Positions 63,601 to 64,000 are shown, numbered from the stretch's first letter. The stretch is DNA of 64,000 bases from MGBC124762 sp048201935 (GCA_048201935.1 DBFBGR010000004.1:1-64000), one strand, 5' to 3'. Notes: generated from the sequence alone by a model not told the origin. Numbers and translations: made by a program.

Positions 63601-64000
63601 GTGGATTATGCGCAGTATCTGGTGGACATCCGCACCGCCGCCGCCAAGTACCACCACGTCATCGCCCTGAAGGCCGACGGCACCGTGTGGGGCTGGGGCC
63701 AGAACAACGATTGGAAGCTGGGCCAGAACGTCACCGACCGCAGTGTGGACCACGGCTATAAGTATAACGGCTTCCGGGACGACGCCCTCTACGGCAGTGA
63801 CGGCGTCACCGTCACCACGAACCAGACCTGGCCCGACCAGCGCTACAACCACGAGCTGCGCGCCAACGAGCTGGCGCCCACCGCCCTCACCGTCACCCGC
63901 AACTATCCCGTCCGGGTGGCGGAGGTGGAGCACACCCTGATGATGCTGGACGACGACCAGGGCGGTCATGTCACCGTGATCACCTATGACGAGTTTGGCA
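28681..64000 (+). CDS. giant exported RCC1-repeat (multi-propeller) protein, 3' end beyond window
   Basis: One open frame of 11,773 complete codons with no stop before the window edge. GTG start with AAAGGAG 8 bases upstream. Residues 1-34 are a Sec signal peptide (KR then a hydrophobic run, then TTAAAA). An acidic, Thr/Glu/Gln-rich region follows to about residue 670 with two small folded parts, then a Big-type Ig-like domain. From residue 778 onward 13 blocks of RCC1-type units (pattern AG-x5-A-x3-DG-x-V-x2-WG-x-N-x2-GQLG) occur, seven units per block, so each block is read as one seven-bladed beta-propeller. Ig-like linkers of 90 to 1,125 residues separate them. Predicted mass exceeds 1.2 MDa. 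Role unknown; adhesion, glycan binding or surface defence are guesses. No anchor is visible because the C-terminus is missing. Own promoter and leader RNA. Confidence 0.93.
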   Translation, partial: MDVDLSLWKQLGKRIVGGILAFSMILSLFTTAAAATITTEDPDQNVTVEQPGDTTTEPDDNTTEPGEGDDEPAEEPEYIAPLVLDRTAIGFTSDMKEVRVTATVTDIRYLGKLESLEEFASFFPGDVDLDQCAYLTEDYRQAIAAMPEAERRALRRSAMTKLDVTEQFVWETVYAGYDFKDYIDIEILDWGVVDASESMAPSITCTALVKWVGPTNAVAQVTGNSSGASMISPNGSNIQDLVSSTEPTQTGTKSVTDESKEVQEFLYEMYKEGGLTQSNSVYDLTPFEERAKAEGITVGEGSGAQLDVDQLLAQAQQEVQRQLQAQDQAEDQEKTEDPGEEFSLFGSGADKVQASVVLDDKDNNNNDSSEQAEAAPAGDTAQTPQVTDPEPVADEKVEPPEEADAAPVPQSDEGIALHSDAPEAPTGDDDQNTPIYNKEETDENGDSGDAAATGASSETPEKAEADKTPTTPDNSNGGANIDSANGNKTLDQVLSQLGATTGGSTIVPQQGGVSASGVKGGDKVADKLTRDEEDQYGEETVVKTAVVSPTIDATGSMMYQVYFGVRVPEADLVTYGMAYFMGAATVPNKPNDTQTDVDKDDKKDDGEKSEDPVTDKTDTPEENKNPAGDATTGDTYGLTASNDPSDAELEALFNIQNQGPGRFGGNANDIYHIRIFVDSVCDVSPFLSSALDGYRNPGSTRPVLYSVLDPRVASIDQNGRVTALREGRTAVYASAAGATGGDVYAVLQLEVRGRFTLSSGPAIDPDATGGYSPKTAIPQISAGSLHSLALKADGSVWAWGQAPSGTNAMGSKHAGTVRTPEPIYMVTSNGVAAPMTGIVMVAAGLNYSLALTTEGQVYAWGVNSRGQTGVGQSVATKSIADPTLVRGPKEADSNTKDGYLCNIVAISAGANHALALAADGTVYAWGEGTYGQLGVATDDLEQTEESGHEVFYSPYPVVVRDEDGKPLKNIVSIAAGGSASVALNVRGEVFTWGDNRRGQLGQNKDPEESVGGANDANLKSDAATQLDMYQLYTKGGSEPVYKTGFNGVVAINAGGGAAVRRTDENSGEVISNSYGHVLAVKADLRVDYDEANNPVQVDETTVFGWGANGYGQVGDSSAQPESGKIDATHVLLPHEAIYPNANTTQVRTVAVDAGTNHSLAITREIPLVDDDPDDNIAAVPDPNADPTYYTYGWGYDERGQLGQGRGSGDVNGSSGSTNSQQRTPTRMLKEDYPENIKPGDDYQFVYVQDSQGVSAGNSFSILWDEAGEVFGTGHNFNFQLGAPSLRILENGGGESASVPVRVGYGVSKNLIYDKVWVFTTMTDEDTGETSTQLTARYAVQPDTVPVAGEPGDSAIASNVASVPVSQLVQIDVTDNDQDAQELMELTDEQFVALKGVSMEYGITLTDQQFAVVFKSGMKRYYSVGFNISERDRAVPSADGSDMIYGHTDKAEVPNLDITDTRDHQVPAERSEEDQVPWLLLDRNNAVLEPTELKDVTSIVGIVEDAPDVDINGVYAGKLKVTINDANNFATPMVATGENFTVALKSDGTVWAWGDNTYGQLGTGLTYEQLPYAPYPMRVTGLGTRDTLPVMSRLTLIKEIAVGYRHVLARTADGAVYAWGDNSRGQLGQGETIAVGTGKKDPSQKFDDTVEEPQFRDETGALVPLASTGSCYPIQVTGGTNSETSGSSYLMGATAIGAGGYHSMAVVSDTGYVYTWGDNSRAQLGTGYVVNAVGTLRTYPDMVVRDLNGTSTESKYLTHAESVIGGGRHSLAVGAFPYAGSDASGVSGSDAVSVAAWGDNTFGQLGINHRQDYDDGIYCGIAVEYMKAQDDRLIDSVLKAAAGEYHTVLLLRGDPIKGGSVYVAGRYDEGQCGMAADTDVADSRETFLKYCEPLPDPDTKQAVSAVDIAAGKYHTVILTGKREEMTEDASALGPIIESEIYVFGANTAGQQGYGAVNADGNYRTSSTMVQTGNNKYAYTQNHIVKPASVKGVVTSLSAGGEHTVALTDLGEVFSWGKNEQGQLGEMSLVDRAATSQSGFDEAYIPVVSGVVNYGGSKQYDVRMETHQNSVRWDDKTELGDTYNVCDYLLWPNLPTKWGSSPNELSAADYAAYPYKLVKTIEKDNDYYTHYDAAGVYGGSYTIWSKAAGEQWKDTGTEVKVGKGIDFTKTPAVINFFSIEFEAADVKPGKPDSSTIRVFYTVGGIKTEVHSGDSVWGGGKLEAIAQGNSGVVPDYTYDWKVWLGKGADRHLGVERVGDGDGDYTTSVEMREPNRGEGDTTPPSDSEKATMDGHMVIDSLGSAVEILVNVDDPEQFDMTLNVRLDDKAWTDSDRKLFLKSSYITVPLVQDANQGNRYSASDVPEGTYTVWEYQQTASGAGYDPASKLILDPTLCLEGPLQITIRRGDTPGAGPKITTNSDTAPNDVALDYYTMNADILPEYGAAYAWLDISYARLTKDDKGDDVYVANTASEWSGLRGKPVMKNAPLYLAANGVTCEGFIGSLFRTYWLPGPGSVDSTTGLVDMPGTSSLNQGPRVIKVAKATGKVNLHVVMNGGVQGDNNRVSYMAIQLLKNDFPWATAASEGYHVYAESVLGRNNSRVERKDQVWASYELTHQGNGIFDTKALGNIPNDVYKIYIGYPNGAKIPVDTSYFTLTSKGYTDGGISSLPVVPDAAKGTAMKVDMREVAYSITVANLDTSGMTRNTEAYIQVISGFDSSLEYMDQNGDTFPLGGWNPKGLILVAPDQAAPDYNVSVVETIHVVANGTDTDHPATGTIILPRDNEAAIQILGSNADEFRISASASTIEATTEDPYDNFDFIQADPLPLGYPMTFSTVKEHHKNFGGATDYSSVVRDPNYPNDDSQKNNHSEPWYLETGTAFYIYVYGKTDAGIQAGGESQATLSSVDKNMELAGLDLDFDFYGVFRGDGAQFMDAGPAVEIEKEAVVPDRVLPNWTDKEVKLPDLSLGNYIELVEGDTVDIVGTVENYIPDFRLQYTPTQQRYYVNSTENLADGLGQLYLGKPAMEIQVGETVDGKPIMEPNPERYAEVVELPVLDSNGNPTGETYKEGRDDLWGGDTEYRLQLSTSDPEVVSVEGYTLTAGAKNGTATIRVYNPVTRHSAMLTVHVLNVINAQGVDDNGEPLAMEYAYKSTPAIALGEDFSVALKADGTVWTWGDNMYGQLGVDQERDVTPYSNAPQPVVTVSDSGMATSIRNVVAIAAGARHAVALTRDGKVYVWGDNTFGQLGRDPADFAIQEKDLAGDDQVVGYISYSAVEAKIKDNDGKDVVLGKVVEVAAGDGFTVVRTERNTVWAWGRNDKGQLGIGYTGDVFGFDQLRKDNEEVVVNTGADGNGGLFGQLITTLFADEVGQDNDRISAKVGHFTQESFFDRDLDCELNERPAYAIGEPYYLDSYYIYAKYLYDLIAFVGRQEQALNSAGAVADLYRNGKLIMPLDAYRGNEMRTQRQYMLAMELYHAAQEYLLAAHKRMCEADQGYADKGAETFVPLANDLGITGADPGDLYEMDWVLAAPTFSGIKWSYEDYVEALEKYDQRIENKTWVGWQGEYVSPNSADSDRYESAPTFFYKDGEALGLRQYTWIPHQVMEGQAASKGYYLSEIMAISAGNSHVMALRSDGSLFAWGDNTYGQLGVGVDADLNATAQVSASSGLGATFTYRVPVRVREGDIIASSKPAMERPDYAVSGETTSEYLVNVMAVAAGGDHTLVLLSDGTVASFGKNTYGQLGDHTVDRATYDIGDLVGEDSGQEEEFWVDAYDLLKNDIVAGRVAQATMVKTADGNLLSHVRAIAAGGNSSEAIVKDPDDPILAAHTGGTVFAWGSDMEGQLGLNERQEEDTTGARTGFVGHAVQVDPGYSDGGTTNYKYFNSAIRIAVGGRHMAAVRSNGYVWNWGANGSGQLGNGEIEDRFMAVQAGDGESKSLIFDRYEHYNKLDQLINTYNQLRPKGNANSYVDGLASNQTDGTNGNPNVVMMDEGDYLRFDLTNILYSHRTGFNLISDGTNESINDTLHLVDVGVTDPSMFVAEPVAGQPNVWDIKPTEHKDGQKLGLTSVYFDYEFAGTKQGDVEDPATGNMMVLPIWAKYRQSYDNTKPADPDDNAGVFAAPMVAAGAHHAIALDIKGRVWVWGDNSKGQLALDPSIYKYVDHPVQVTNFYTYDPQNAESNTTPQLALDGGPLTFTAVAAGKDFSYALDVDGHVWAWGNNYDDSGIQNTAHKLHQLGRGADDSYKGYQPMRVLMRVKRIGTLGDELISKEYRYDAGQGLVYPQNYQERDGIVAIAAGEDFGLALSLSGFVYTWGNNDKGQLGLADRKVAASSYAKYVGKGKSPSQSSHMQEAVSLAAGGKSAGVLFANGTVFTYGDNTYGQLGDGSTNMHYSAVRVQGGEGGLWTDDSGTYDHTRPGINPNDKNDFDFNKAVAIAMGDGHMSAIALNIQMHSDSVATKDFTVTPGLYGWGRNDYKQLGDGVTQAEPTDVEGVEYFSAPMRMIAAEDAAAGGPGYVYAGARQLSAGYHATLAQVENQRIKNDNAANWGDASYDQLDPVQLLAWGDNARGQLGNYALSRDVKSGSYVDYDNTVAREVLYGSQVIDDNYHWMQKVSTMAAGGDFIVFARETGTVFAAGANDRGQLGDYTITDSEYPVVVGTLGYETLTVQGYTDNNTTLRDLSPQVVLVEAEQLHFDLTNIGYFVDLGFNLRYDAKEEPVNITGLEFTSLDESITTQVGATATEMVFGPQDPTNVKYGDTFIQIYQKDTGRTLLLRVKVIPKKTAGFATSPVVAAGKSHVIAVKADGSVWAWGCNENGQLGDGTFVDRAYPVEVKDEKGLPFNNAVSVAAGDNFSIVLRDGDGDLATTDDREVYVVGALSSITTNLVRVLSDEELTQLRRANEPMIMYMGRQGSGSSASLQPFNTPKDSSDEWNGWDAAGILYRAVEYRDANGHAVEDSQSTRYQFQVTRNNVTNTYDSYLYDEARANAMLAKGYTIYYLAYYVYYNEAWEDCGIWVDIPDNCPNPHDVHSSAFMQRDRTTVDVHHLAVVDYQLKPADSSAITYNYDSDRKLTSVTYTYGLTTYVYDQRYTDPATGATFLVTQRFKNDWKVNEDLYDTAEKVQAGLWNAWGWDCAMFLVEGNVPGTSPEYAQSINWKMGTKDYFNGMLTCSVCGLQDYNPADTITPVVCGDPSCTNVGQNYFTLIYEDAANAWGQYPAYRDNVDWHQLPEDEQAYRIWRCQKGHVWIIPYDGGEDIPTPEVKRLTWAETVPNPDFDPTHPADPKINPETIEVEHNVTNIIEVAAGADHMLALTADGHVYAAGANTQGELGQGDTTPVGYASLVKGYKGKGYLEHVIDVDAGEEFSVALMDNGTVYTWGHNDKGQLGNELVPHEDIYREANGVKTLVTPDHTATPVRVNSGEYGLDGEAQFRVLSGVYAISAGRRHVVAAARENSWNGTGYDRASAVFGWGDNNYGQLGNVSGFNWNGDANGGLGGFSQADGTTFVGMATRNRDIHGVTAVSAGGEFTLIRTEKDGQPYLVGFGRNNMMQLTESCVTDAGEHATYSASPVPVVPGEWTRIKPDAQWLDDTSIIAAGNQFGVAMMENGRVVTWGDNTRGQLGLAAIGEEGASEDTREKPYFAGQHEAEMVEFSFTGANVRAGGDSSFGETTLLWTENDTQAALINTTTAKRYTYGGFNLIRASVESDEIDMDTAYPEGYTFLAADESIVKVFQRDDGAWVMKSADYTYSHFQKLGTTSVAAVDSKGNVISVFRVRIQGYKNNDPTDVRQATPMVLGTPYGAIALKANGEIYIWGRFNARGYNSDITGKPSKVSQNYQNPVPKMSTRSIQFNNPTQIYLPGNTIATQMSVGAYYDEELKDYFSHVVVLGDDGEVYMWGDNSYGQTGFYDAADVYYKTIVYDLTRSGSGGITDQDKPLMKDITRKALTQFTGYYSGTATDAAFETGILNNSFVSLNDHLTARAAAGQWDAYYRDDLGKANTTDGGVFPKNYDKNNDGEIINRIPWLSSFSGDEKDRTRIVSIAAGDRHTLLLDSKGNVWAFGDNHSGQLGQGDTNDLYYAEKEGQHVNAQKTIRDVRTYQNHVLYTPVKVVQGVSASDDAYLSRIVQIDAGSNYSMALRADGVLFAWGGNEHGQLGIVATGNVTVPSEVSRATDQDPSDYYFKNVMAIDAGRDHTLAITVGPKSNVAADAALQDQFTTRAYAWGSNRYGKLGQGKVGAEHDKDLNVDGTGITDTNYMEKSTNPMLVQEQYLAQVLVPGTGIHIDDDPATPDVDETQDIPAEYTEELAWRPLERVWQVSASSDYSMVQVADTLTVVEKHHQEADKVLKPDDAVDQGVVGQPVWADKTHPAYKGTEYVDSLVWAFGRNDQGQLALGERIGTEQIVVPADTTYPHKMLKGGTVSKVEIVGGAELSEYVRETLYLGDGFTTYHHVLEDGTVWFSGTNSHHEGADYTTVERQALTQTGTETYYSLVIHQAQVWDTKTSQFVYPTQSGSTWSWPPSYTTNELKMPRSVTIYEDQRLYITPNGENGLYEAFSSTFNLLDDKFERQLPDDAVVTYTSSDENIATFVYDSARGQWYLRPTGIAYGRLIITVNNVHNNYRGDYEVIVLPTESVGEGLPVASVTVKAAENATIALQANGTVWMWGRVGLRRGPTDENGIYQLYWGVAPHGSNTLYNTTSYTDANMFRIDQHLNPVYYVTYEYPVMVDFASVLSKGEYIVDIDAYGQSLQEDGVQSFIALSNLGRVYTWGNNDYGQLGNGQWNDYSRYTGYNGTSSHSDWNHYQNSRDTLKPQRVVGFNAAGDYSGNKDEVILSIAMGDGFALAASNSGQVYAWGRNDRGQIGQGYQGKWGYNAFKILSSSGYNYDDAMPAINFTRGGSTTTNPTPMLFTRPVIVKGMQGLGNLQHASRVAAGHDHALALRNDGYVYVWGDNTYGELGDNWNRNTLESETEPKTLYHSLPVLARSGESDEDAYFLHDVTRVDAGDDYSMVLLRDGSVYTFGRNDQGQLGVYHNKDGKDISASGTPVPVQVLLLDGSHAEGGPVDDVPLHAWYIAAGPKHAMAQDEMTNTMYAWGRNTFGQLGNDATAVYDGTARKVIYPVAVLRGDNDKLLSGDELLGENEQPFRYATEFSGGENFTVIARDDGQIYIMGDYNWGKFDFDTADPVIRNDSRVPDRFGNDETKLFVWAKQTAGATTPSLTDDVYAKYSNLINLQYAVQPDADTLAAMTTGVDDDLLPTTVDAKGVDHAVALIPFDELYQDYYFPYSIRFSAYRKSFMQVRQDYLADTGVDLLDYLVVDTSDPSVAVVSVTADGIEIRATGVGSANISIANTYVSDDRDVGGYHTMLTVRATEVSQGVRAYRKDAAGQVDGYTLGSDPAAFGGLVAASAVPMVASGYNYTVALKADGSVWYWGLYTLYRDNTRTDSGEVNDSVAYSSPTRVSGLSGVAAIAAGTYRAIAVTASGEVYTISGASAAKVDGLSGITQVAAGGNLYRYTTASGGYSYRHYTYGFFAALSGVTGEVYTWGNNFLSEIRKGGFTTLQHTLSGPTKLRAGMIPSHTGVVSGSVGLEHNSYINNIIEIKAGRNALYLLHQDGTVYVVGQSGDSTAPGDMDNGALAYKATNPDLGAGYSRNVFTVKSYNPYPVTGGIQGTRQLSDALTLAAGYSHALALTSAQVRDDQASDETGTDVYRPTHSLLSWGANSQSQLGRTEENITGTRGLGDKDSRLPSYVTAISAASSGVVHSGISVPGGTEGVDTAILRIYAGAYNSGVIYDADGDYATVTPKDNFAFIWGKNSNYNLGNTFATVEGTQGGTLLTNTATAYRPLRGNSRNELSLSDTAVYGDKYNNYWNRPYALAFGENTAVGVQVEGSVWAWGSDANEALGNYGDNGAEQGSAYGSGGSRMPIQVGHEDFYDVQIDDAQLHIHQIPGTNNDYNAYDLYHNDETGVVGVGIAQSTLYSHSKLVKTTGSKTEFVENPLKWYNDIDSKSTTAQQRINLQPMQHLTIDLSELFIRADWGFNVRTDAFEDMPADWTQLRLKSMNTDLLRLDLYDFKVVGDDGRPADLPDGLTDADVVNVGDGTYYVMVGGVQTAVYPAKADLTPNHDLDDGQLAALGGSGLVTVVLQDLEHKAQGLVLVRIIPAYDEDATNMSYLLNANIPMNYTSGEEVKQTAVTGNSAKLVTIPQIAAGGDHFLALSSDGAVYSWGGNFRGQLGTGAAAGLQRSYRVSNYAGSVNGNTSIASDTNQTSILGSVHQDSPQQIPTSYFGGSPVVSIAAGDQASIAVTASGQVYQWGWSYTNLANDEWYTNGGGTYDQRSNIRMYTQPTKVSGWPSTIVKVGVSSYVDLSNWRSTWAADVSNGNQVAVYYGLTADGQLWQKYEYGYGRDGRENAVYSASYESGTTTVSRRMVDQDGNALKHIIDFYASEKCVVALASDGTVYYQDVAYNGNNNSYASGYNKVRGNVMTHLYSTNNFDANGMDDHTGEDFYQRDIATISAGDGAMFLTRDQRVIDLNGSDVLLANAIGDFAGISFNDTYGVYALADGSALYVTAAASHSGSAHVQGVLRDNTGAATERNVTYTWGVNADGQLGRTAAASVAVGRTGKHWNETDASETLLRNIAAMDVTNGGKDMGATGIFLTEDGQIYTSGSNSLGQLGTQENFEGSASLTVFTGGQPAKLYDRTKAFDTDVPKRAGDMGMTKLVLEGGETVEGNAPATGVIATGDCASARGVTACAETDVVFDGVDFRCANGHTVPAANVTAATGVADMPAGTCGEAGCTETVADYDHTSGGFVCHTHNAQAIAVADLTNIAVTGTAACGYTEACGETNVTYHVATGTWTCAHGHTVPAAAVTVTSTQDTIQTVADGRFDEDHLFLTLEEGDTARVTGIKKVIYQGLNLSQYTEREPVASHTGYALTANANGVDAPGYSYNNVLTLDPSAADLAAAQANATANTPAGSVKVWSGLPNVTDGRFSYRSSNEKLFTVEPTADGDVMIHANTNGFYGQGILTVYDSVTKTQGAIAITVRQVLRGKGPDNTDLVMPAAPKIAAAANYSMALKADGTVWVWGTTGSWSPRRLQYSGNSTTALPAMADISAADDLMMALDANGVVYTAPVTPASGSSAVTTMTAIAASHFGGEKVVRIAGGSNSYLGLTESGKVYAWSATADNDYGELGDGTGKGHTTPKLVDGLVGGSNRESGIHSVISVSAGGENSAALLVNGQIYTWGRNNHGQIGLGVNNFIDDKERSWNNKDVPMAVRVDLDASNDELLSLTYDKYLRGAVDVATGENFNAATTRFDSVYAWGDNTYGQLGQGEVRTGGALTGDFTDRYNATRVQSAWTGDRVTQLLARNNTLTVMTEGGYGYLAGENLSMGVAKQPAFATIKKFSTDAAENRGLTDVFYYNSDPYNDSLDHVVSVVLGDRHGLALRDDGSVYGWGSNANHQLGAYYNNAVADLELERNAGESDSAYLARLAQLNRDNKAANGDPNYRVYPFRVGADDYHALFLNNAMTITGAGYDLSGVGVSAQPATDDGATGDVYAAHDVQQAFVNLNEHQTLTIDLDAVTMKYNSGFLLWNELTTSDLHKSVTATVDATSGQAVPAPESYATTGRTLREDWTPDMGSFTVASSNENVAVARVVGNTIQVTPVPGGYGQAMILVRWTGKGDDAATADREGNNQTSEYALIALNVLQDQNTVPTLAAGVPAAERVAAPQVAAGSAFVVTLRADGTVWTWGANGYGQLGDGTITERTTPVQVVTDIYNTPLTGIVSIAAGDTFAVAADKDGYVWTWGRNNVGQLGQGSAFTGAYSTYARKVRKGAQPNAVTTELYLTGIKTVAAGGTYVGATAGGDFAGAVDQYGYVYTWGNNSFGQLGNSTSTNSNTPVRVLAGDSAAGLSQSVYAYDQYLRNVIALTAGKGHMVAILDNSSAVAWGRNVLAKAGDVQQLGTEYNDNATIPLSVTRGNNPAGRDMSAVNDRRFIRQVVGVAAGNQTTVFQTVDVKAADATAAESSGYDKGYAMITGTLRPHNYTGEQYKWTRPTVLTDPDVVGSIERVADHSDTASNVSQAITNVYQVAAGNENVALMTGPAPAGTIWGMGVNTDGQLAQGYTTGQNTATQTDPTVGPVKIYAPQSQQPVDSRDKVPMTANAAVAVGDYTTVLYQTDGTVYTVGRGTNGQLGDSSKQSKNLPVQAGASNRLSVKPVDVTIRGAHHTLATGNVIPDYVTLGKNDVMTIEPGVNYANIKLQQSAGFNLYKDAYYDALPDGASVRYRLSDYTIAHFDGTVDGYGVATGSTITIVPTGDKFGSTELIITVVDQAGNPIAVGVTRITVVETVAATNAAVAAGRNHSVALSQDGKLWTWGANANGQLGRDGIYNPAYQEYPFRVEVKDAAGNDVKFRAIAAGSTFTLAIDQDDNLWAWGDYFGAEPVMVTALGAETVGAVAQVKAYDQRVVILTADGRVITVIGNPDGTHAERINGVNTTVNNTQNVTLPGNIGLIHQVDVGAEHFMLLGQYDEATGGTVYTWGANTSGQLGAGYQRARTGNATTMDLVDSHTGKTFVAADPGSSYTNARTQIYGDYLMAKTGLTRTAPEAVVTEDWTGIAQRELVYVYLDGRYQYAWLDVVGRVNMQTGTQEVQKTHNGFAVYDHAGVEIYLEAGTYKQVADDAELTLTADDLAALTPVMVNVPVMGDVIRDLPKASAPLTGVKSISAGGYSSAAVTVDGQVYTWGSNRYYDAGVADYYITEGYKLGDSDTDADLKTIPAGGVAQATPVSVRSNLNHANYWSVAQPTLMTAADGQVLDGVSYVSMGEYHGMAVLEDKGQVYAWGLNASGQTGVGWDDSTHGNTTSGDNNENKGVNDQNDAYYIRAAAPVARGDSFNAAAETVFQGVLAIDAGMTHSLLIRSDGFAFAAGSNENYKLGAATVYEDRTAANNGFITDTPVQVGALESKGMAIYRAQVYTVEGSTETLAREVVFNPADGSTANGNGPAVACWGTTVTKIGDDYQCDVCHAVVDAAAVTVDPSDANIGAITAGACGTKSVGVGGVIGLDGAGAVSQLTIAENEIARVDYSDQVNKPALVEVFLSGFNLLVDSRSMTLRQADVTAGAMHWTSGDTTVAEVTTNAANTIATMTPVEGKYGETMIRVTNNVSGHTGSMRLTVTQKIEGSIMVAPMVATGANFSAALRSDGTVWAWGNNDYGQLGDGTTTTRTMPTQVQVENRRADGKVWRTYLYDIVYIAAGANHLVMVDKNGKVYTTGDNTYGQLGYNTAPTYVVDGDGNPVYVKDAQGNDTTERLIDYDVPFKNNYAVQVVFTDDEGVALAEQPFITTVAAGYNHTLALTRGVEIANYTYNEAGEVKTVSYTGGEVWSWGANGAYMGSTWYNTFQLGQGTSVNDATPSDNYVVQPRRVLKGESPSDTDYLGSIVGIYAGYYNSFAIRNDGYVLGWGLNNYGQLGDGTTQSRGLPVLMHAGMSDSADDYLHNAYMVAAGLNHTVVLVRIDGEGVYAGKVRSEVYTTGDNFYGQLGAWSMDHFGAADRIENSGLYEYSSLLPVRVLGGHVVDENNVPNQDWWTASHNWFGSTFDDSDHNIILTAVYAGEFQSYALDDHGQMWAWGYNGYGELGLTPVNSSAAGPNTENIVPRRTLAGESGDYTGDSVDYAQYLVDIRTAAAKYHHVIALKADGTVWGWGQNNDWKLGQNVTDRSVDHGYKYNGFRDDALYGSDGVTVTTNQTWPDQRYNHELRANELAPTALTVTRNYPVRVAEVEHTLMMLDDDQGGHVTVITYDEFG
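31012..32523 (+). repeat. RCC1 propeller block A (residues 778-1281)
   Basis: Seven units, with WG or equivalent turns near 31075, 31258, 31453, 31654, 31990, 32257 and 32491. Unit 5 has an inserted loop between its AG and WG halves; unit 7 reads FGTGHNFNFQLG. Confidence 0.85.
33277..34749 (+). repeat. RCC1 propeller block B (residues 1533-2023)
   Basis: Seven units, turns near 33331, 33532, 33823, 34066, 34264, 34501 and 34711. Units 5 and 6 replace WG with AG/FG (VAGRYDEGQCG, VFGANTAGQQG). Confidence 0.85.
34750..38124 (+). other. long linker of about 1,125 residues between propellers B and C
   Basis: The longest stretch without RCC1 units. It is beta-rich, Asp/Thr/Gly-rich and probably several Ig-like or carbohydrate-binding-like domains; a Big-type signature (TSDPEVVSVEGYTLTAGAKN) ends it. 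No enzyme motif recognised. Confidence 0.6.
38125..40404 (+). repeat. RCC1 propeller block C with helical insertion (residues 3149-3908)
   Basis: Seven units, turns near 38182, 38371, 38596, 39571, 39856, 40156 and 40375. Between units 3 and 4 (38640-39500) about 285 residues are inserted, including a clearly helical part (RTQRQYMLAMELYHAAQEYL). Confidence 0.83.
41020..42579 (+). repeat. RCC1 propeller block D (residues 4114-4633)
   Basis: Seven units, turns near 41077, 41299, 41587, 41770, 42055, 42334 and 42550. Unit 2 has an insertion before its QLG. Confidence 0.85.
43018..45501 (+). repeat. RCC1 propeller block E with zinc-ribbon insertion (residues 4780-5607)
   Basis: Seven units: two before (43072, 43265) and five after (44600, 44770, 45046, 45253, 45472) an insertion of about 420 residues at 43290-44560. 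Unit 2 is degenerate (VYVVGALS). Confidence 0.78.
44149..44373 (+). other. four-cysteine zinc-ribbon-like motif inside propeller E
   Basis: CSVCG (44149-44163) and CGDPSC (44206-44223) give C-x2-C-x15-C-x4-C, followed by WRCQKGHVW (C at 44359, H at 44371). The pattern fits a rubredoxin or zinc-ribbon knuckle. Metal binding is inferred. Confidence 0.6.
46015..48042 (+). repeat. RCC1 propeller block F (residues 5779-6454)
   Basis: Seven units, turns near 46072, 46321, 46810, 47068, 47296, 47773 and 48007. The first and last units are degenerate; units 5 and 6 carry long loops. Confidence 0.8.
48553..50160 (+). repeat. RCC1 propeller block G (residues 6625-7160)
   Basis: Seven units, turns near 48616, 48930, 49183, 49468, 49684, 49903 and 50130. 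Units 2-6 are canonical; the last reads YIMGDYNWGKF. Confidence 0.84.
50854..52329 (+). repeat. RCC1 propeller block H (residues 7392-7883)
   Basis: Seven units, turns near 50911, 51080, 51250, 51475, 51772, 52051 and 52300. Units 1-4 have lost GQLG; the AG and DG/SG halves remain. Confidence 0.75.
53233..54642 (+). repeat. RCC1 propeller block I (residues 8185-8654)
   Basis: Seven units: 53290, 53553, 53800, 53985, 54200, 54415 and 54615. Units 3-5 are weak (DGQLWQKYEYG, DGTVYYQDV, RDQRVIDL), so the count of seven is less certain here. Confidence 0.7.
54841..55230 (+). repeat. three tandem Cys/His mini-repeats in linker I-J
   Basis: Three copies of about 45 residues: from 54841 (DCASARGVTACAETD ... 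FRCANGHTVPAANV), 54985 (TCGEAGCTETVAD ... FVCHTH) and 55120 (ACGYTEACGET ... WTCAHGHTVPAAAV). Each has three Cys and one or two His spaced like a small metal-binding knuckle. A related single copy is at 61615-61701 (YQCDVCHAVVDAAAVTV). Confidence 0.7.
55807..56997 (+). repeat. RCC1 propeller block J (residues 9043-9439)
   Basis: Seven units: 55860, 55990, 56150, 56338, 56570, 56745 and 56968. Units 1, 2 and 6 are degenerate. A possible remnant (VGADDYHALFLNNAMTITG) follows near 57148. Confidence 0.75.
57796..59184 (+). repeat. RCC1 propeller block K (residues 9706-10168)
   Basis: Units at 57850, 58018, 58240, 58440, 58614 (AG half only, followed by an ~80-residue insertion), 58933 and 59155. 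Six are clear, the fifth is degenerate; a remnant (RGAHHTLATGN) follows near 59272. Confidence 0.72.
59668..61404 (+). repeat. RCC1 propeller block L with insertion (residues 10330-10908)
   Basis: Seven units: 59723, 59899, 60030, 60217, then an Ig-like insertion at about 60390-60760, then 60823, 61120 and 61375. Unit 3 is degenerate (DGRVITVIGNPDG). Confidence 0.78.
62158..63723 (+). repeat. RCC1 propeller block M (residues 11160-11681)
   Basis: Seven units, turns near 62215, 62405, 62743, 62966, 63184, 63472 and 63694. All are well conserved; unit 3 has an inserted loop. The frame continues into a further segment cut by the window end. Confidence 0.85.

Noticed and set aside
31012..63723. 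CRISPR array or tandem DNA repeats suggested by the recurring WG-x-N-x2-GQLG-coding text
   Set aside because: The recurrences are at irregular spacing, in frame, and vary at synonymous and non-synonymous positions; they are protein repeats. No CRISPR-type repeat-spacer pattern occurs in the window.
28681..64000. Possibility that the giant frame is several adjacent genes or a pseudogene
   Set aside because: No in-frame stop was found, no internal ribosome site plus signal peptide occurs at a linker, and motif framing is continuous to the end.
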